This document shows positions 9,746 through 18,158 of a stretch of DNA of 34,176 bases, one piece after another; positions within the stretch are counted from its first letter, which is position 1, and each line of letters begins with the position of its first letter. This DNA comes from Dehalococcoidia bacterium. GTDB lineage: Bacteria; Chloroflexota; Dehalococcoidia; GIF9; AB-539-J10. Where the stretch lies: positions 1 through 34,176 of the forward strand of contig PWRA01000135.1 in assembly GCA_003556385.1 (NCBI GenBank), given 5' to 3'. The position numbers were made by a program, and so were the translations under genes. The notes beneath the pieces were generated by a model that saw only the letters and a list, made by a program, of their open reading frames with translations, was not told where the DNA came from and did not search any database.

Positions 9746-10375
9746 ATGGTGTATCCAGGTATTATTGGCAAGAAAATCGGCATGACACAGGTGTTCCAGG
9801 AGAACGGAGACGCTACGGCAGTGACCGTTATCCAGGCCGGGCCCACGGTGGTGACGCAGGTGAAGACCGGTGACAGGGATGGTTATGATGCCGTTCAGCT
9901 GGGTTTTGTGACCGCCGAAGGAAAGCAACCACGGCTCAACTCTCCCGAAAAGGGACACCTCCGCGCTATAGACGGAGTGCGTCATCTCCGCGAGTTCCGG
10001 ACCGATGATACCAGTTCGGTCAAGCGGGGAGACCGGATAGATGTCGGGTTTCTGAAGCAGGGCGACCTAGTGAATGTAACCGCCTTCTCCAAAGGAAAGG
10101 GCTTCGCGGGTGTTATGAAGCGACACAACTTCGCTGGTGGACCGAAGAGCCATGGTCAAAGCGACCGCGCGCGCGCGCCCGGTTCGATCGGCGCCGGTAC
10201 GTTCCCCGGTCGGGTGCTAAAAGGAAAAGCTATGGCAGGGCATATGGGAGACAGCAGAGTGAAAGAACGCAATCTCGAGGTGGTTGAAGCCGATCCGGAG
10301 CGTAATCTGCTCCTGGTGAAGGGCGCAGTGCCCGGTGCCAATGGCGGACTACTAATGATTGAGAAGGCAAGGTAA
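9746..10375 (+). CDS. rplC: 50S ribosomal protein L3 (uL3)
   Basis: The 209-residue protein binds near the 3' end of 23S rRNA, and its long loop approaches the peptidyl-transferase centre. It starts with GIIGKKIGMTQVFQENGDATAVTVIQAGP and contains KGKGFAGVMKRHNFAGGPKSHGQS and SIGAGTFPGRVLKGKAMAGHMG, the loop that carries the glutamine methylated in some bacteria. Length is normal. It starts 5 bp after rpsJ, second gene of the S10-type segment. Confidence 0.97.
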   Translation: MVYPGIIGKKIGMTQVFQENGDATAVTVIQAGPTVVTQVKTGDRDGYDAVQLGFVTAEGKQPRLNSPEKGHLRAIDGVRHLREFRTDDTSSVKRGDRIDVGFLKQGDLVNVTAFSKGKGFAGVMKRHNFAGGPKSHGQSDRARAPGSIGAGTFPGRVLKGKAMAGHMGDSRVKERNLEVVEADPERNLLLVKGAVPGANGGLLMIEKAR

Positions 10376-10381
10376 CAGGAA

Positions 10382-11005
10382 GTGCAAGTGCCGGTTTATA
10401 ACCCAGGCGGCGAGGTTGTCGACCAGATAGAACTCAGCCAGGACGTTTTCGGCGTGCCCTTTAGTGATGCCGTGGTCCACCAGGCAATGGTCAGGCAATT
10501 AGCCAACAGACGTCAGGGTACTGCCTCGACCAAGGAGAGAGGCGAGGTCAAGGGCAGTACAAGAAAGCTGTACGCGCAGAAGCATACCGGCAGGGCCCGC
10601 AGGGGAAACATAAAGTCACCCTTGCTCAGGGGAGGCGGAGTCGTCTTCGGCCCGAAGCCCCGCAACTATCGCCAATCGATGCCTAAGAAGATGAGGAGAT
10701 TGGCGCTGAAGTGCATGCTCTCCGCCAAGGTGAGAGAAGGAAACATGAAACTGGTACAGGAGCTCAGCTTTGAGAGGCCAAGGACAAGAGAGATGGCGAA
10801 CGTCCTGTCTTCGCTCGGCAGCGATCGTTCCACCCTGGTCGTTACCGCTCACTCGATGCCGGAAGTGGTCAAGTCGGCGGCTAACTTGCCGGGCGTCAAG
10901 GTTGTGCCTTCGGCCTTAATCAACGTACTGGACCTTCTTTCGTATGAAGTGCTGATAGCTACTGTGCCGGCTGTACGTAACATTGAGGAAATTTGGGGTA
11001 GATAA
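10382..11005 (+). CDS. rplD: 50S ribosomal protein L4 (uL4)
   Basis: The 207-residue L4 lines the constriction of the nascent-chain tunnel with its extended loop, seen here as GSTRKLYAQKHTGRARRGNIKSPLLRGGGVVFGPKPRNY (split across residues 58-100). The N-terminal QVPVYNPGGEVVDQIEL and the C-terminal Rossmann-like part with a VLIATVPAVRNIEEIWG end fit the family. It uses a GTG start after a short AGGAA site. In E. coli L4 represses the S10 operon through a leader; I see no comparable leader before rpsJ here. Confidence 0.96.
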   Translation: MQVPVYNPGGEVVDQIELSQDVFGVPFSDAVVHQAMVRQLANRRQGTASTKERGEVKGSTRKLYAQKHTGRARRGNIKSPLLRGGGVVFGPKPRNYRQSMPKKMRRLALKCMLSAKVREGNMKLVQELSFERPRTREMANVLSSLGSDRSTLVVTAHSMPEVVKSAANLPGVKVVPSALINVLDLLSYEVLIATVPAVRNIEEIWGR

Positions 11006-11006
11006 C

Positions 11007-11291
11007 GTGCATCTGTATGAGGTCCTGAGGCGTCCTTTGATCACCGAGAAGGCTACTCTGCTCAAAGAGGAGGACAGATATGCCTTTCAGGTAGCCAACA
11101 AGGCTAACAAGGTTCAGATCAAAAAGGCGGTAGAACAGGCTTTCAAGGTGAAGGTAGTGAAGGTTAACGTGATGACGGTGCCCGGAAAGACGAAGAGATT
11201 TGGGAGGAGACAGGTCACCAGCTCCTCGTGGAAGAAGGCGGTAGTTACCCTGGCGCCGGGTGACAAGATTACGTTCTTTGAAGGTGTCTAA
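11007..11291 (+). CDS. rplW: 50S ribosomal protein L23 (uL23)
   Basis: The 94-residue protein sits at the tunnel exit, where trigger factor and SRP dock. The start chosen is GTG 11007, giving MHLYEVLRRPLITEKAT, the normal family N-terminus, one base after the rplD stop; a longer in-frame TTG at 10983 would overlap rplD and add 8 unlikely residues. The middle NKANKVQIKKAVEQAFKVKV and the GKTKRFGRR basic segment are standard. The stop codon shares a base with the ATG of the tiny gene that follows (TAATG). Confidence 0.95.
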   Translation: MHLYEVLRRPLITEKATLLKEEDRYAFQVANKANKVQIKKAVEQAFKVKVVKVNVMTVPGKTKRFGRRQVTSSSWKKAVVTLAPGDKITFFEGV

Positions 11292-11386
11292 TGGGTTCAG
11301 TCACTAAGTGGAGAAAGAGAAAGATGTCAAAGCACAGGCATAAGAAGCTGCTTAAGAAGACGCGCTGGCAAAGGACACACAAGTAA
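11291..11386 (+). CDS. bS22/AURKAIP1-COX24-like mini ribosomal protein (31 aa)
   Basis: A 31-codon frame starts at the ATG that shares one base with the rplW stop and ends with TAA at 11384-11386, 10 bp before rplB. About half its residues are Lys, Arg or His: it begins [20 protein letters not shown] and ends with TRWQRTHK. This pattern (MxSVxKxRRKRMxKHKHRKL...RRTRxQRR) is what I know of the AURKAIP1/COX24 domain, found as mitoribosomal mS38 and as the 30S decoding-site protein bS22 of mycobacteria. Its location inside the S10 cluster, coupled to rplW, supports a ribosomal role. The gene is short enough to be missed by ordinary gene callers. Family assignment is by eye, but the match is strong. 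Confidence 0.82.
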   Translation: MGSVTKWRKRKMSKHRHKKLLKKTRWQRTHK

Positions 11387-11396
11387 GGAGCGATTT

Positions 11397-12218
11397 GTGG
11401 GACTGAAGACCTATAATCCGACTTCTCCGGGCAGAAGATTCAAGGCCGGGGCTACGTTCGAAGAGCTAACCAAGGTTGCTCCTGAGAAGTCTCTGCTGGC
11501 GCCGCTGAAGAAGAGGGGCGGACGTAACAGTCGAGGTGTTGTTACGGTTCGTCGCAGAGGTGGCGGTAGCAAACGCAGGCTTCGGATCATCGATTTCAGG
11601 AGGGACAAGATTGCGGTTCCGGGCAAGGTGGCATCCGTTGAATATGACCCCAACAGATCAGCCCGCATTGCTCTGATCCACTACGCTGACGGAGAAAAGC
11701 GCTACATCCTTGCGCCCCTGGGCATCAAGGTGGGCGACACGATACAGGCAGGCGATGATGTCGATATAAGGCCGGGTAATGCATTGCCGTTGGGCGCCAT
11801 TCCCGTTGGGGCCCTGGTGCATAACATCGAGTTTGAGCCGGGCAAGGGAGGGAAACTTGTTCACAGCGCAGGAAGCTACGCCCGAATAGTAAGCAAGGAG
11901 GGCCAGTATGTGGTGCTCAAGCTTCCGTCAGGAGAGCTTCGCAAATTCCACGAGAAGTGCCGGGCTACCATCGGGCAGATAGGGAATGTGGATCACGGGA
12001 GCACGAAACTGGGCAAAGCCGGAAGCCGGAGATGGTTGGGCAAACGCCCTTCTGTCAGGGGCTCCGCTATGTCTCCTCGCGACCATCCGCACGGGGGTGG
12101 AGAGGGGAGAAGCCCTCGCGGAATGCATCCCAAGACTCCCTGGGGAAAGCCGGCTCTGGGGGCTAAGACCCGCAGGCGCAAGGCGTCGGATCGAATGATA
12201 GTCGAGAGGAGGAAGTAG
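11397..12218 (+). CDS. rplB: 50S ribosomal protein L2 (uL2)
   Basis: The 273-residue L2 is needed for subunit joining and peptidyl transfer. It shows [12 protein letters not shown] at the N-terminus, [47 protein letters not shown] and the nearly invariant [16 protein letters not shown] segment with the histidine close to the peptidyl-transferase centre. Length is normal. A GTG start at 11397 has GGAG at 11387-11390, right after the mini-gene stop. Confidence 0.97.
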   Translation: MGLKTYNPTSPGRRFKAGATFEELTKVAPEKSLLAPLKKRGGRNSRGVVTVRRRGGGSKRRLRIIDFRRDKIAVPGKVASVEYDPNRSARIALIHYADGEKRYILAPLGIKVGDTIQAGDDVDIRPGNALPLGAIPVGALVHNIEFEPGKGGKLVHSAGSYARIVSKEGQYVVLKLPSGELRKFHEKCRATIGQIGNVDHGSTKLGKAGSRRWLGKRPSVRGSAMSPRDHPHGGGEGRSPRGMHPKTPWGKPALGAKTRRRKASDRMIVERRK

Positions 12219-12219
12219 G

Positions 12220-12510
12220 ATGTCACGGTCGCTTAGGAAAGGGCCTTTCTGTGAGCCGAAACTGCTCAGAAAGATAGAGGCGCTCAACGATTCGGGCGAG
12301 AAGACGGTGATAAAGACGTGGTCGCGGGCTTCTACTGTTCTCCCCCAGATGATAGGGCACACGATTGCAGTGCATAACGGCAGGAGGCATGTGCCGATTT
12401 TTATCACGGAGGCCATGGTGGGCCACAAACTGGCCGAGTTCGCTGCCACCAGAACATACAGGGGCCACGTCGCCAAAGCTAAGGGTCCTGTACAGGCAAG
12501 GAAGAAATAG
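12220..12510 (+). CDS. rpsS: 30S ribosomal protein S19 (uS19)
   Basis: The 96-residue protein is in the 30S head near the A-site finger and pairs with S13. [52 protein letters not shown]-like segments are nearly identical to the family consensus. Start ATG 12220 is one base after the rplB stop, with GAGGAGGAAG as ribosome site. Confidence 0.97.
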   Translation: MSRSLRKGPFCEPKLLRKIEALNDSGEKTVIKTWSRASTVLPQMIGHTIAVHNGRRHVPIFITEAMVGHKLAEFAATRTYRGHVAKAKGPVQARKK

Positions 12511-12516
12511 AGCGCG

Positions 12517-12855
12517 ATGAAGGTGAGATCTGTGGCTAAGGATGTGGGCATTTCGCCTCTGAAGGTCCGTCTGGCGATCGATATGGTCAGGGGAAAGAAG
12601 GTTGATGAGGCATTGACGCTTCTGGACTTTTCACCCAGGCCCGCGGCCCGGGCGGTAGCCAAGGTGATCAGATCGGCAGCAGCGAATGCGGAGAACAACT
12701 ACCAGATGTCACCCGCAGACCTGCGGATTACTGACATATACGCTGACAAAGGGCATACGCTCAAGAGGTTCCGGCCTCAGTCAAGAGGCAGAATAAGCCC
12801 TATTCTGAAACGGTCTAGTCGCATCACGGTCTACGTTGCGGAAAGGGAGGAGTAG
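12517..12855 (+). CDS. rplV: 50S ribosomal protein L22 (uL22)
   Basis: The 112-residue L22 reaches into the exit tunnel with a beta-hairpin (LKRFRPQSRGRISPILKRSSRITV here, split by its loop). The N-terminal half, VGISPLKVRLAIDMVRGKKV and ANAENNYQMSPADL, is canonical, and macrolide-contact residues in the hairpin are of the ordinary type. It lies between rpsS and rpsC as in most bacteria. Confidence 0.96.
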   Translation: MKVRSVAKDVGISPLKVRLAIDMVRGKKVDEALTLLDFSPRPAARAVAKVIRSAAANAENNYQMSPADLRITDIYADKGHTLKRFRPQSRGRISPILKRSSRITVYVAEREE

Positions 12856-12857
12856 TT

Positions 12858-13538
12858 TTGGGACAAAAAGTTCATCCTTACGGTTTCAGGCTGGGCGTCA
12901 ACCAGGATTGGCGTGCCAAATGGTACGCGGGGAAGAACTACGCTCAGTTCCTTCTCGATGACCTGAGGCTACGCCGCGTTGTGGAGGAGAGATGTGCAGG
13001 CGGAGCGGTTGCCCGGGTGGAGACGGAACGCTCGGGAGACGAGGTGTATATCACCCTGTACTCGGCGCGCCCGGGTATCCTGATCGGCAGGGGGGGGCAG
13101 AACGTGGAAGCATTGAAGTCGGAACTGGAGAAGGTTAGCGGAGATAAGATCAGGCTAACTATCAGGGAGGTCGATCACCCTGAGCTCGAAGCTGTCCTGG
13201 TGGCTCGTAGCATAGCAGGACGTCTCGAAGAGAGGATTCCCTTCCGACGGGCCATGAGGCAGGCCTCTTTCCGGACTATGCAGGCGGGGGCTAAGGGAGT
13301 GAAGATAATGTGCAGAGGGAGACTCGGCGGGCTCGAGATCGCGAGGACTGAGACCGTTCACCAGGGTCAAATGCCGTTACACAAACTACGTGCCAATATC
13401 GATTACGGGGTGGCCGAGGCTCATACGCTGATGGGACGCATCGGAATCAAAGTATGGGTCTACAAGGGCGACATCGTACCCGAAGCGAAGGAGACAAGTG
13501 CTTCAACCGAAACGAGTGAAGTACCGCAAGGTACATAG
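12858..13538 (+). CDS. rpsC: 30S ribosomal protein S3 (uS3)
   Basis: The 226-residue S3 sits at the mRNA entry and contributes to helicase activity with S4 and S5. It has [17 protein letters not shown], a KH domain core [19 protein letters not shown] near residues 75-93, and a C-terminal domain with [11 protein letters not shown] and [29 protein letters not shown]. The start is TTG at 12858 behind a GGGAGGAG site. Its last 41 bp overlap the beginning of rplP in another frame, so the C-terminal tail ([15 protein letters not shown]) is encoded on top of the rplP ribosome site and first codons. Confidence 0.96.
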   Translation: MGQKVHPYGFRLGVNQDWRAKWYAGKNYAQFLLDDLRLRRVVEERCAGGAVARVETERSGDEVYITLYSARPGILIGRGGQNVEALKSELEKVSGDKIRLTIREVDHPELEAVLVARSIAGRLEERIPFRRAMRQASFRTMQAGAKGVKIMCRGRLGGLEIARTETVHQGQMPLHKLRANIDYGVAEAHTLMGRIGIKVWVYKGDIVPEAKETSASTETSEVPQGT

Positions 13539-13923
13539 AGGAAGACGGAAGGGCAGTGCCCATAGCGGGGACACCATTGCCTTCGGCGACTTCGCTGTGA
13601 GGGCCGAGGAATCCGCGTGGATAACCGCGCGACAGATCGAAGCCGCCCGCCGTGTGATTGTGCGCCATCTGCAGCGCGGGGGCAAGATGTGGATACGGGT
13701 TTTCCCGGACAAGGCCGTGACCAAGAAACCAGCCGAAACGAGAATGGGTAGCGGGAAAGGCGCTCCGGAGTACTGGGTGGCCGTGGTTAAGAGAGGCAGA
13801 ATCCTCTTCGAACTGGCCGGCGTGAAAGAAAACGTGGCAGCCGAGGCGGCGCACTTTGCGTCTTATAAGCTCCCGATAAGCACGAGTTTCGTCACGAGAG
13901 AGAGGCACAAAGTTGAAGGCTAG
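13498..13923 (+). CDS. rplP: 50S ribosomal protein L16 (uL16)
   Basis: The 141-residue L16 contacts A-site tRNA and is a late assembly protein. It begins [19 protein letters not shown] and contains [64 protein letters not shown], all family-typical (read as successive blocks). The GTG start at 13498 has a GAAGGAG ribosome site 4 bases upstream, which fixes the start despite the 41-bp overlap with rpsC. Confidence 0.96.
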   Translation: MLQPKRVKYRKVHRGRRKGSAHSGDTIAFGDFAVRAEESAWITARQIEAARRVIVRHLQRGGKMWIRVFPDKAVTKKPAETRMGSGKGAPEYWVAVVKRGRILFELAGVKENVAAEAAHFASYKLPISTSFVTRERHKVEG

Positions 13924-14113
13924 CGAGATTCGCGCTCTACCCGATCAAGAGCTGTTAACGAAGCTGGAAGAGGCCCACGAGGAGCTGTTCAACCTCCGTT
14001 TTCGGGTGGCCACCAGACAACTGGAGAATCATCGCGAGATTCCCAGAGTGAAGAAGAGGATTGCCAGGCTGGAGACGATAATGCGGGAAAGGGAGCTTGA
14101 CATAATAACATGA
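13913..14113 (+). CDS. rpmC: 50S ribosomal protein L29 (uL29)
   Basis: The 66-residue two-helix protein lies next to L23 at the tunnel exit. [20 protein letters not shown] and [20 protein letters not shown], with [16 protein letters not shown] at the end, are standard. It uses a TTG start that overlaps the rplP stop by 11 bp, and its stop overlaps the rpsQ ATG by 4 bp. Confidence 0.95.
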   Translation: MKASEIRALPDQELLTKLEEAHEELFNLRFRVATRQLENHREIPRVKKRIARLETIMRERELDIIT

Positions 14114-14397
14114 GTGATCTCGGCAGAAGAAAGGTCAGAGAGGGCTTGGTGGTGAGCGACAAGATGGATAAGACTGTGGTGGTCGCCGTAGAGACCAGAA
14201 CGGTCCACCCGCTTTACAGAAAGGGCGTCAGAGTCATAAAGAGATACAAGGTCCATGACGAAGGAAACACCTGTAGAACCGGAGACAAGGTGAAGATCAC
14301 GGAGACCCGCCCCTTATCCAAAGAGAAGAGATGGCGAGTGACACAGATAGTGTCGAAGAAAGAAGCTCGTGAAACCGGACAAGGACAGAAAGAATGA
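14110..14397 (+). CDS. rpsQ: 30S ribosomal protein S17 (uS17)
   Basis: The 95-residue OB-fold protein binds the 5' domain of 16S rRNA early in assembly. [45 protein letters not shown] and [13 protein letters not shown] are diagnostic blocks. Both ends overlap neighbours by 4 bp (ATGA junctions with rpmC and rplN), suggesting tight coupling. Confidence 0.96.
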   Translation: MSDLGRRKVREGLVVSDKMDKTVVVAVETRTVHPLYRKGVRVIKRYKVHDEGNTCRTGDKVKITETRPLSKEKRWRVTQIVSKKEARETGQGQKE

Positions 14398-14759
14398 TCC
14401 AGGCCTATACGAGGCTCAAGATAGCCGATAATACTGGCGCAAAGCAGATCATGTGCATCAATGTGCTTGTTGGCGCCAGGAAGTATGCACGTATAGGCGA
14501 CATCATTGTAGCCACGGTAAAACGGGCCATACCGCACGGAATGGTTAAGGAGGGCGAAGTGGTGCGGGCTGTCGTTGTGCGTGTGGCGAAGGAGTATCGT
14601 CGTCCTGACGGATCGTATATCAGATTTGATGAAAACGCCGCGGTGGTTCTTGGTGATCGTAACAATCCCAAGGGCAGCCGCATTTTCGGCCCAGTGGCCC
14701 GAGAGCTCAGAGACAAGAACTTCACCAAGATAATATCGCTGGCGCCGGAGGTCCTCTAA
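14394..14759 (+). CDS. rplN: 50S ribosomal protein L14 (uL14)
   Basis: The 121-residue L14 forms part of intersubunit bridge B8 and the docking site for the silencing factor Rsf[55 protein letters not shown] and [28 protein letters not shown] are close to consensus. First gene of the spc-type segment; no separate promoter is obvious before it. Confidence 0.97.
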   Translation: MIQAYTRLKIADNTGAKQIMCINVLVGARKYARIGDIIVATVKRAIPHGMVKEGEVVRAVVVRVAKEYRRPDGSYIRFDENAAVVLGDRNNPKGSRIFGPVARELRDKNFTKIISLAPEVL

Positions 14760-14760
14760 A

Positions 14761-15072
14761 GTGAGAATCAGAAGAGATGACAATGTGATGATAATTGCCG
14801 GCAAGGACCGCGGAAAGAGCGGAAAGGTACGTCGTACCTTTCCTAAGAAGGATAGGGTCGTGGTGGAAGGGCTCAACATCATCAAACGCCATTCGCGAGC
14901 TCGCAGGGCTACACGTCAGGCCGGGATAATCGAGCTTGAAGCTCCGATCCATGTATCGAACGTAATGCTGTTATGTGATAAATGCAGCAAACCTACGCGA
15001 ATCGGCGTCCGCTTTCTCGCAGACGGCAGGAGGGTGCGGGTCTGCAACTCGTGTCAGGAAGTGATCGACTGA
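14761..15072 (+). CDS. rplX: 50S ribosomal protein L24 (uL24), zinc-ribbon form
   Basis: The 103-residue protein is an assembly initiator of the 50S subunit. A KOW-type segment [15 protein letters not shown] near residue 10 is followed by [14 protein letters not shown]. The C-terminal third keeps two CxxC pairs ([11 protein letters not shown] and CNSCQ), so it is the cysteine-bearing, potentially zinc-binding version. GTG start at 14761, one base after the rplN stop. Confidence 0.95.
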   Translation: MRIRRDDNVMIIAGKDRGKSGKVRRTFPKKDRVVVEGLNIIKRHSRARRATRQAGIIELEAPIHVSNVMLLCDKCSKPTRIGVRFLADGRRVRVCNSCQEVID

Positions 15073-15077
15073 GGGTT

Positions 15078-15629
15078 ATGACTGTGAAATCTCGCCTGCA
15101 GGAAAGATATTGGTCCGAGGTGGCTCCCCAACTGAAAGCCCAGCTCGGCTATGACAACATAATGCAGTTGCCCAGATTAGAGAAGATCGTGCTCAGCATC
15201 GGTTTGGGCGAGGCCATTCAGGACGCCAGAGCTCTTGAGGCAGCCGAGAAAGATCTTGCAGCGATTTCGGGACAGCATCCCGTCACAACAAGGGCGAAGA
15301 AGCCCATTGCCGCCTTTAAGCTGCGGGCCGGTATGCCTATAGGAATGATGGTGACCTTGCGAGGCAAGAGAATGTATGATTTCTTTGACAAACTGGTCAG
15401 TGTCGTTCTGCCGAGGTTTCGAGATTTCCGCGGAACATCGCCAGATTCCTTCGATGGTCGGGGGAATTACAGCCTGGGAGTAAGAGAACAGACGGTTTTC
15501 ACCGAAATCGACTACGACAAGGTAGATAAGATTCGTGGGCTTGAGGTAACGATCGTCACTACCGCGCAGAATGACAGTGAAGCCAGAACCTTGCTGGAGT
15601 TATTGGGAATGCCGTTCAGGAGAACTTGA
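15078..15629 (+). CDS. rplE: 50S ribosomal protein L5 (uL5)
   Basis: The 183-residue L5 binds 5S rRNA and contacts P-site tRNA. The ATG at 15078 gives [23 protein letters not shown]; the frame is open further upstream into rplX, but the homology begins here. [15 protein letters not shown]-like [49 protein letters not shown] and [21 protein letters not shown] are diagnostic blocks. Length is normal. Confidence 0.96.
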   Translation: MTVKSRLQERYWSEVAPQLKAQLGYDNIMQLPRLEKIVLSIGLGEAIQDARALEAAEKDLAAISGQHPVTTRAKKPIAAFKLRAGMPIGMMVTLRGKRMYDFFDKLVSVVLPRFRDFRGTSPDSFDGRGNYSLGVREQTVFTEIDYDKVDKIRGLEVTIVTTAQNDSEARTLLELLGMPFRRT

Positions 15630-15630
15630 T

Positions 15631-15816
15631 ATGGCGAAGCTATGTAAGATCGTTAAGTCAAAACGCCCGCCCAAGTACAGGGTGCAGCAACGTAACCGGT
15701 GCCAGCTATGCGGTAGGCCCCGCGCCTATATGCGCAAGTTCGCCCTGTGTCGGATTTGCTTTCGTGAGCTTGCCGTCACCGGGGTTATACCCGGAATAAG
15801 AAAGTCGAGTTGGTGA
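15631..15816 (+). CDS. rpsN: 30S ribosomal protein S14, type Z (uS14)
   Basis: The 61-residue short form of S14 carries a zinc ribbon with C24-x2-C27 and C40-x2-C43. The N-terminal [16 protein letters not shown] and the C-terminal [11 protein letters not shown] match the short zinc-binding type rather than the 101-residue zinc-free type of enterics. It follows rplE after one base. Confidence 0.96.
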   Translation: MAKLCKIVKSKRPPKYRVQQRNRCQLCGRPRAYMRKFALCRICFRELAVTGVIPGIRKSSW

Positions 15817-15821
15817 GACAG

Positions 15822-16217
15822 ATGACAGTTACTGATCCAATCGCTGATATGTTGACTCGAATACGTAATGCCGTGATGGTAGGTCATGATAGCGTGCTGA
15901 TACCTTCATCTCAGATGAAGCTATCTATCGCAAAGATCCTTAAGGACGAGGGATTCGTCGACCGCTATGAAGTGCTTAAGGGGAAACCGGAGTCCATGAT
16001 AAAGGTCCACCTCAAGTACTCGGATGAGCAGCCCGCAATCCTCGGTTTGGAAAGGGTGAGTAAGCCGGGCTTGAGGGTGTATGTGGAAAGACGCAAAATC
16101 CCTCGCGTCTACGGGGGCCTGGGTATCGCCATCCTGTCCACTTCCAGGGGTATCATGACGGGACAGGAGGCATGGAGGCAACGCCTTGGCGGTGAAATTC
16201 TGTGCTATGTGTGGTAA
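15822..16217 (+). CDS. rpsH: 30S ribosomal protein S8 (uS8)
   Basis: The 131-residue S8 binds the central domain of 16S rRNA. The start at ATG 15822 gives [17 protein letters not shown], the usual N-terminus; an in-frame GTG at 15810 would overlap rpsN. The C-terminal half with [35 protein letters not shown] and GGEILCYVW is canonical. In E. coli S8 represses the spc operon by binding mRNA near rplE; no matching site was recognised here. Confidence 0.96.
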   Translation: MTVTDPIADMLTRIRNAVMVGHDSVLIPSSQMKLSIAKILKDEGFVDRYEVLKGKPESMIKVHLKYSDEQPAILGLERVSKPGLRVYVERRKIPRVYGGLGIAILSTSRGIMTGQEAWRQRLGGEILCYVW

Positions 16218-16239
16218 ATCGACTCAGGAGTTGTGAATT

Positions 16240-16788
16240 ATGTCTCGTACAGGACTGCTTCCTATTGCAATACCTCAGGGTACTGAGGTGAAGATCGACG
16301 GGAGCGAAGTGATCGTCAAGGGAGGCAAGGGAGAACTCCGGCGTCGATTTCACCCCGACATCTCTATTGCTCTGGAGGACGGGGTCCTGACTGTGAGCCG
16401 GCCCACTGACAGCGTAGTTCACCGTTCGCTGCACGGGCTAACCCGGAGCCTACTGGCAAATATGGTCAGGGGAGTGAGCGAGGGCTTCGAAAGGGTGCTG
16501 GAGATTAACGGCGTCGGTTACAGAGCGCAGAAGACCGGCGACAAGCTTCAGCTCCAGGTAGGATATAGCAACACTGTGGAATTTGTGCCTCCCCCGGGTG
16601 TTAACATCAGCGTTGAGGGGGTGAACCGAGTACGCGTGGCCGGAATCGACAAAGAAGCAGTCGGTGAAGCGGCCGCTCAGATTCGGGCAGTGCGCCCTGC
16701 CGATTCTTACAAGGGGAAGGGCATAAAATACGCTGAAGAGCAGCTACATCTAAAGCCCGGCAAGGCGGGTAAGAGAGCCAAGAAATAG
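16240..16788 (+). CDS. rplF: 50S ribosomal protein L6 (uL6)
   Basis: The 182-residue L6, a duplicated-domain protein near the factor-binding site, starts [58 protein letters not shown] (read as two blocks) and the C-terminal [20 protein letters not shown] are diagnostic. It starts 22 bp after rpsH with an AGGAG ribosome site. Confidence 0.96.
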   Translation: MSRTGLLPIAIPQGTEVKIDGSEVIVKGGKGELRRRFHPDISIALEDGVLTVSRPTDSVVHRSLHGLTRSLLANMVRGVSEGFERVLEINGVGYRAQKTGDKLQLQVGYSNTVEFVPPPGVNISVEGVNRVRVAGIDKEAVGEAAAQIRAVRPADSYKGKGIKYAEEQLHLKPGKAGKRAKK

Positions 16789-16793
16789 CTACC

Positions 16794-17159
16794 ATGAGCA
16801 GGAAAGACGCGAAGGCAATCAGAAAGGTACGCCACATTCGGGTGAGGCGAAGAGTGGGCAGTACGGAAACGCGCCCTAGACTGGCAGTCTACCGTAGCCT
16901 GAACCACATCTATGCCCAGCTCATCGATGACTCTGTTGGCCGCACTCTTGCCTCGATGAGCACTCTGGACCCTGAGGTGAGAAGCAGGACCGATGGTACG
17001 GGGAAGACCAAGAAGGCCGAAACGGTGGGGACCATGCTCGCCGAGAAAGCAACGAGTAGAGGCATTAGGAAAGTGGTTTTTGATCGTGGCGGCTACACAT
17101 ATCACGGTCGGGTGAAGGCCCTGGCTGAGGCCGCCAGGAAGGCCGGACTGGAGTTTTGA
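16794..17159 (+). CDS. rplR: 50S ribosomal protein L18 (uL18)
   Basis: The 121-residue L18 binds 5S rRNA together with L5. [36 protein letters not shown], and the C-terminal [28 protein letters not shown] are typical. Length is normal; it begins 5 bp after rplF. Confidence 0.96.
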   Translation: MSRKDAKAIRKVRHIRVRRRVGSTETRPRLAVYRSLNHIYAQLIDDSVGRTLASMSTLDPEVRSRTDGTGKTKKAETVGTMLAEKATSRGIRKVVFDRGGYTYHGRVKALAEAARKAGLEF

Positions 17160-17169
17160 GGATAAGCTT

Positions 17170-17727
17170 ATGAAACCAGTTACCAAAGCAAGAGAGAAGA
17201 GAACAAAGATCGACGCGACGGACCTGACGCTCGAGGAGAAACTGCTAGGTATCGATCGCGTAACCAAGGTGGTCAAGGGTGGCAGGCATCTGCGGTTCAG
17301 AGCTTCGGTAGTGGTGGGTGACGGGCAGGGACGCGTCGGGTTTGGCCTGGCGAAAGCGGCTGCCGTTCCTGAGGCAGTTCGCAAGGCGGGTGCCACGGCA
17401 CGGAAAGATATGATTGAGGTGCCCGTGAAGGAGGGAACCATCCCTCACGAGATCCTGGCCAAATTCGGAGCTTCGAAGGTCTGGTTGAAGCCGGCGGCGC
17501 CCGGCACCGGCTTGATCGTCAACCATACCTCTCGAGCCTTGCTCGAACTGGCAGGGGTTAAGAATGTTCTGGGCAAGTCGCTGGGCGGACCGAGCAAGAT
17601 CAACGTGGCTAAAGCAACGATGCTCGCCCTGGCCAGCTTGAAGAAGACCGAAGACGAAGAAGTAGTCGACGCAGAGGTTCCAGTTGATGTCGAGTCTCAG
17701 GAAGAAGGCGCAGATGAAGCAGAATGA
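17170..17727 (+). CDS. rpsE: 30S ribosomal protein S5 (uS5) with acidic tail
   Basis: S5 acts in translational accuracy at the mRNA entry channel. The 185-residue product has VTKVVKGGRHLRFRASVVVGDG (S5 N-domain), GRVGFGLAKAAAVPEAVRKA, and the C-domain with GTGLIVNHTSRALLELAGVKNVLGKSLG. Beyond the usual end it carries an acidic tail of about 25 residues (DEEVVDAEVPVDVE...EEGADEAE) overlapping the rplO start. Usually rpmD (L30) follows rpsE; here rplO begins inside the end of rpsE. Confidence 0.95.
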   Translation: MKPVTKAREKRTKIDATDLTLEEKLLGIDRVTKVVKGGRHLRFRASVVVGDGQGRVGFGLAKAAAVPEAVRKAGATARKDMIEVPVKEGTIPHEILAKFGASKVWLKPAAPGTGLIVNHTSRALLELAGVKNVLGKSLGGPSKINVAKATMLALASLKKTEDEEVVDAEVPVDVESQEEGADEAE

Positions 17728-18157
17728 GGTAAGGGGGCCCGGGGGCGCCAAACACAAGAGAAAACGCGTGGGCCGGGGAGACGGTAGCGGGCACGGCACC
17801 TACTCGGGGCGAGGCGTGAAAGGACAGAACTCTCGCTCGGGCGGTGGCGTGCGCCTTGGTTTCGAGGGTGGCCAGCTACCTCTGATAAAGCGGCTTCCAC
17901 ATAGAAGAGGTTTTACCAACATCTTCAGGGTCCAGTACAACGTAGTCAACGTGGGGAAGCTGGCGGTTTTTCCGCCGGAAACCGAGGTAACTCCCAGGGA
18001 ACTGCTGCAGGCGGGGTTGATCGGAACCGTTGATCGGCCGACCAAGATCCTCGGCCACGGCGATATCCGACACGCGCTGGTGGTTGCGGCAAGCAAGTTC
18101 TCTTCATCCGCCGAGCAGAAGATCGTCGCTGCGGGAGGTACGACAAAGCAGGCTTAG
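17714..18157 (+). CDS. rplO: 50S ribosomal protein L15 (uL15)
   Basis: The 147-residue L15 is a late-assembly 50S protein. The start at ATG 17714 gives MKQNEVRGPGGAKHKRKRVGRGDGSG, the glycine-rich N-terminus of the family (shown partly), and has GAAGG 5 bases upstream. In-frame starts at 17684/17687 would add ten residues. RGVKGQNSRSGGGVRLGFEGGQ, LPHRRGF and the C-terminal VVAASKFSSSAEQKIVAAGG are diagnostic. It overlaps rpsE by 14 bp. Confidence 0.95.
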   Translation: MKQNEVRGPGGAKHKRKRVGRGDGSGHGTYSGRGVKGQNSRSGGGVRLGFEGGQLPLIKRLPHRRGFTNIFRVQYNVVNVGKLAVFPPETEVTPRELLQAGLIGTVDRPTKILGHGDIRHALVVAASKFSSSAEQKIVAAGGTTKQA

Positions 18158-18158
18158 C

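Noticed and set aside
11928-12698. A 256-codon minus-strand frame opposite rplB, rpsS and rplV.
   Set aside because: It is antisense to three unmistakable ribosomal genes and has an arginine/serine/proline-rich shadow composition.
16707-17441. A 244-codon minus-strand frame opposite rplF, rplR and rpsE.
   Set aside because: Antisense shadow of conserved ribosomal genes; no ribosome site or recognisable domain.
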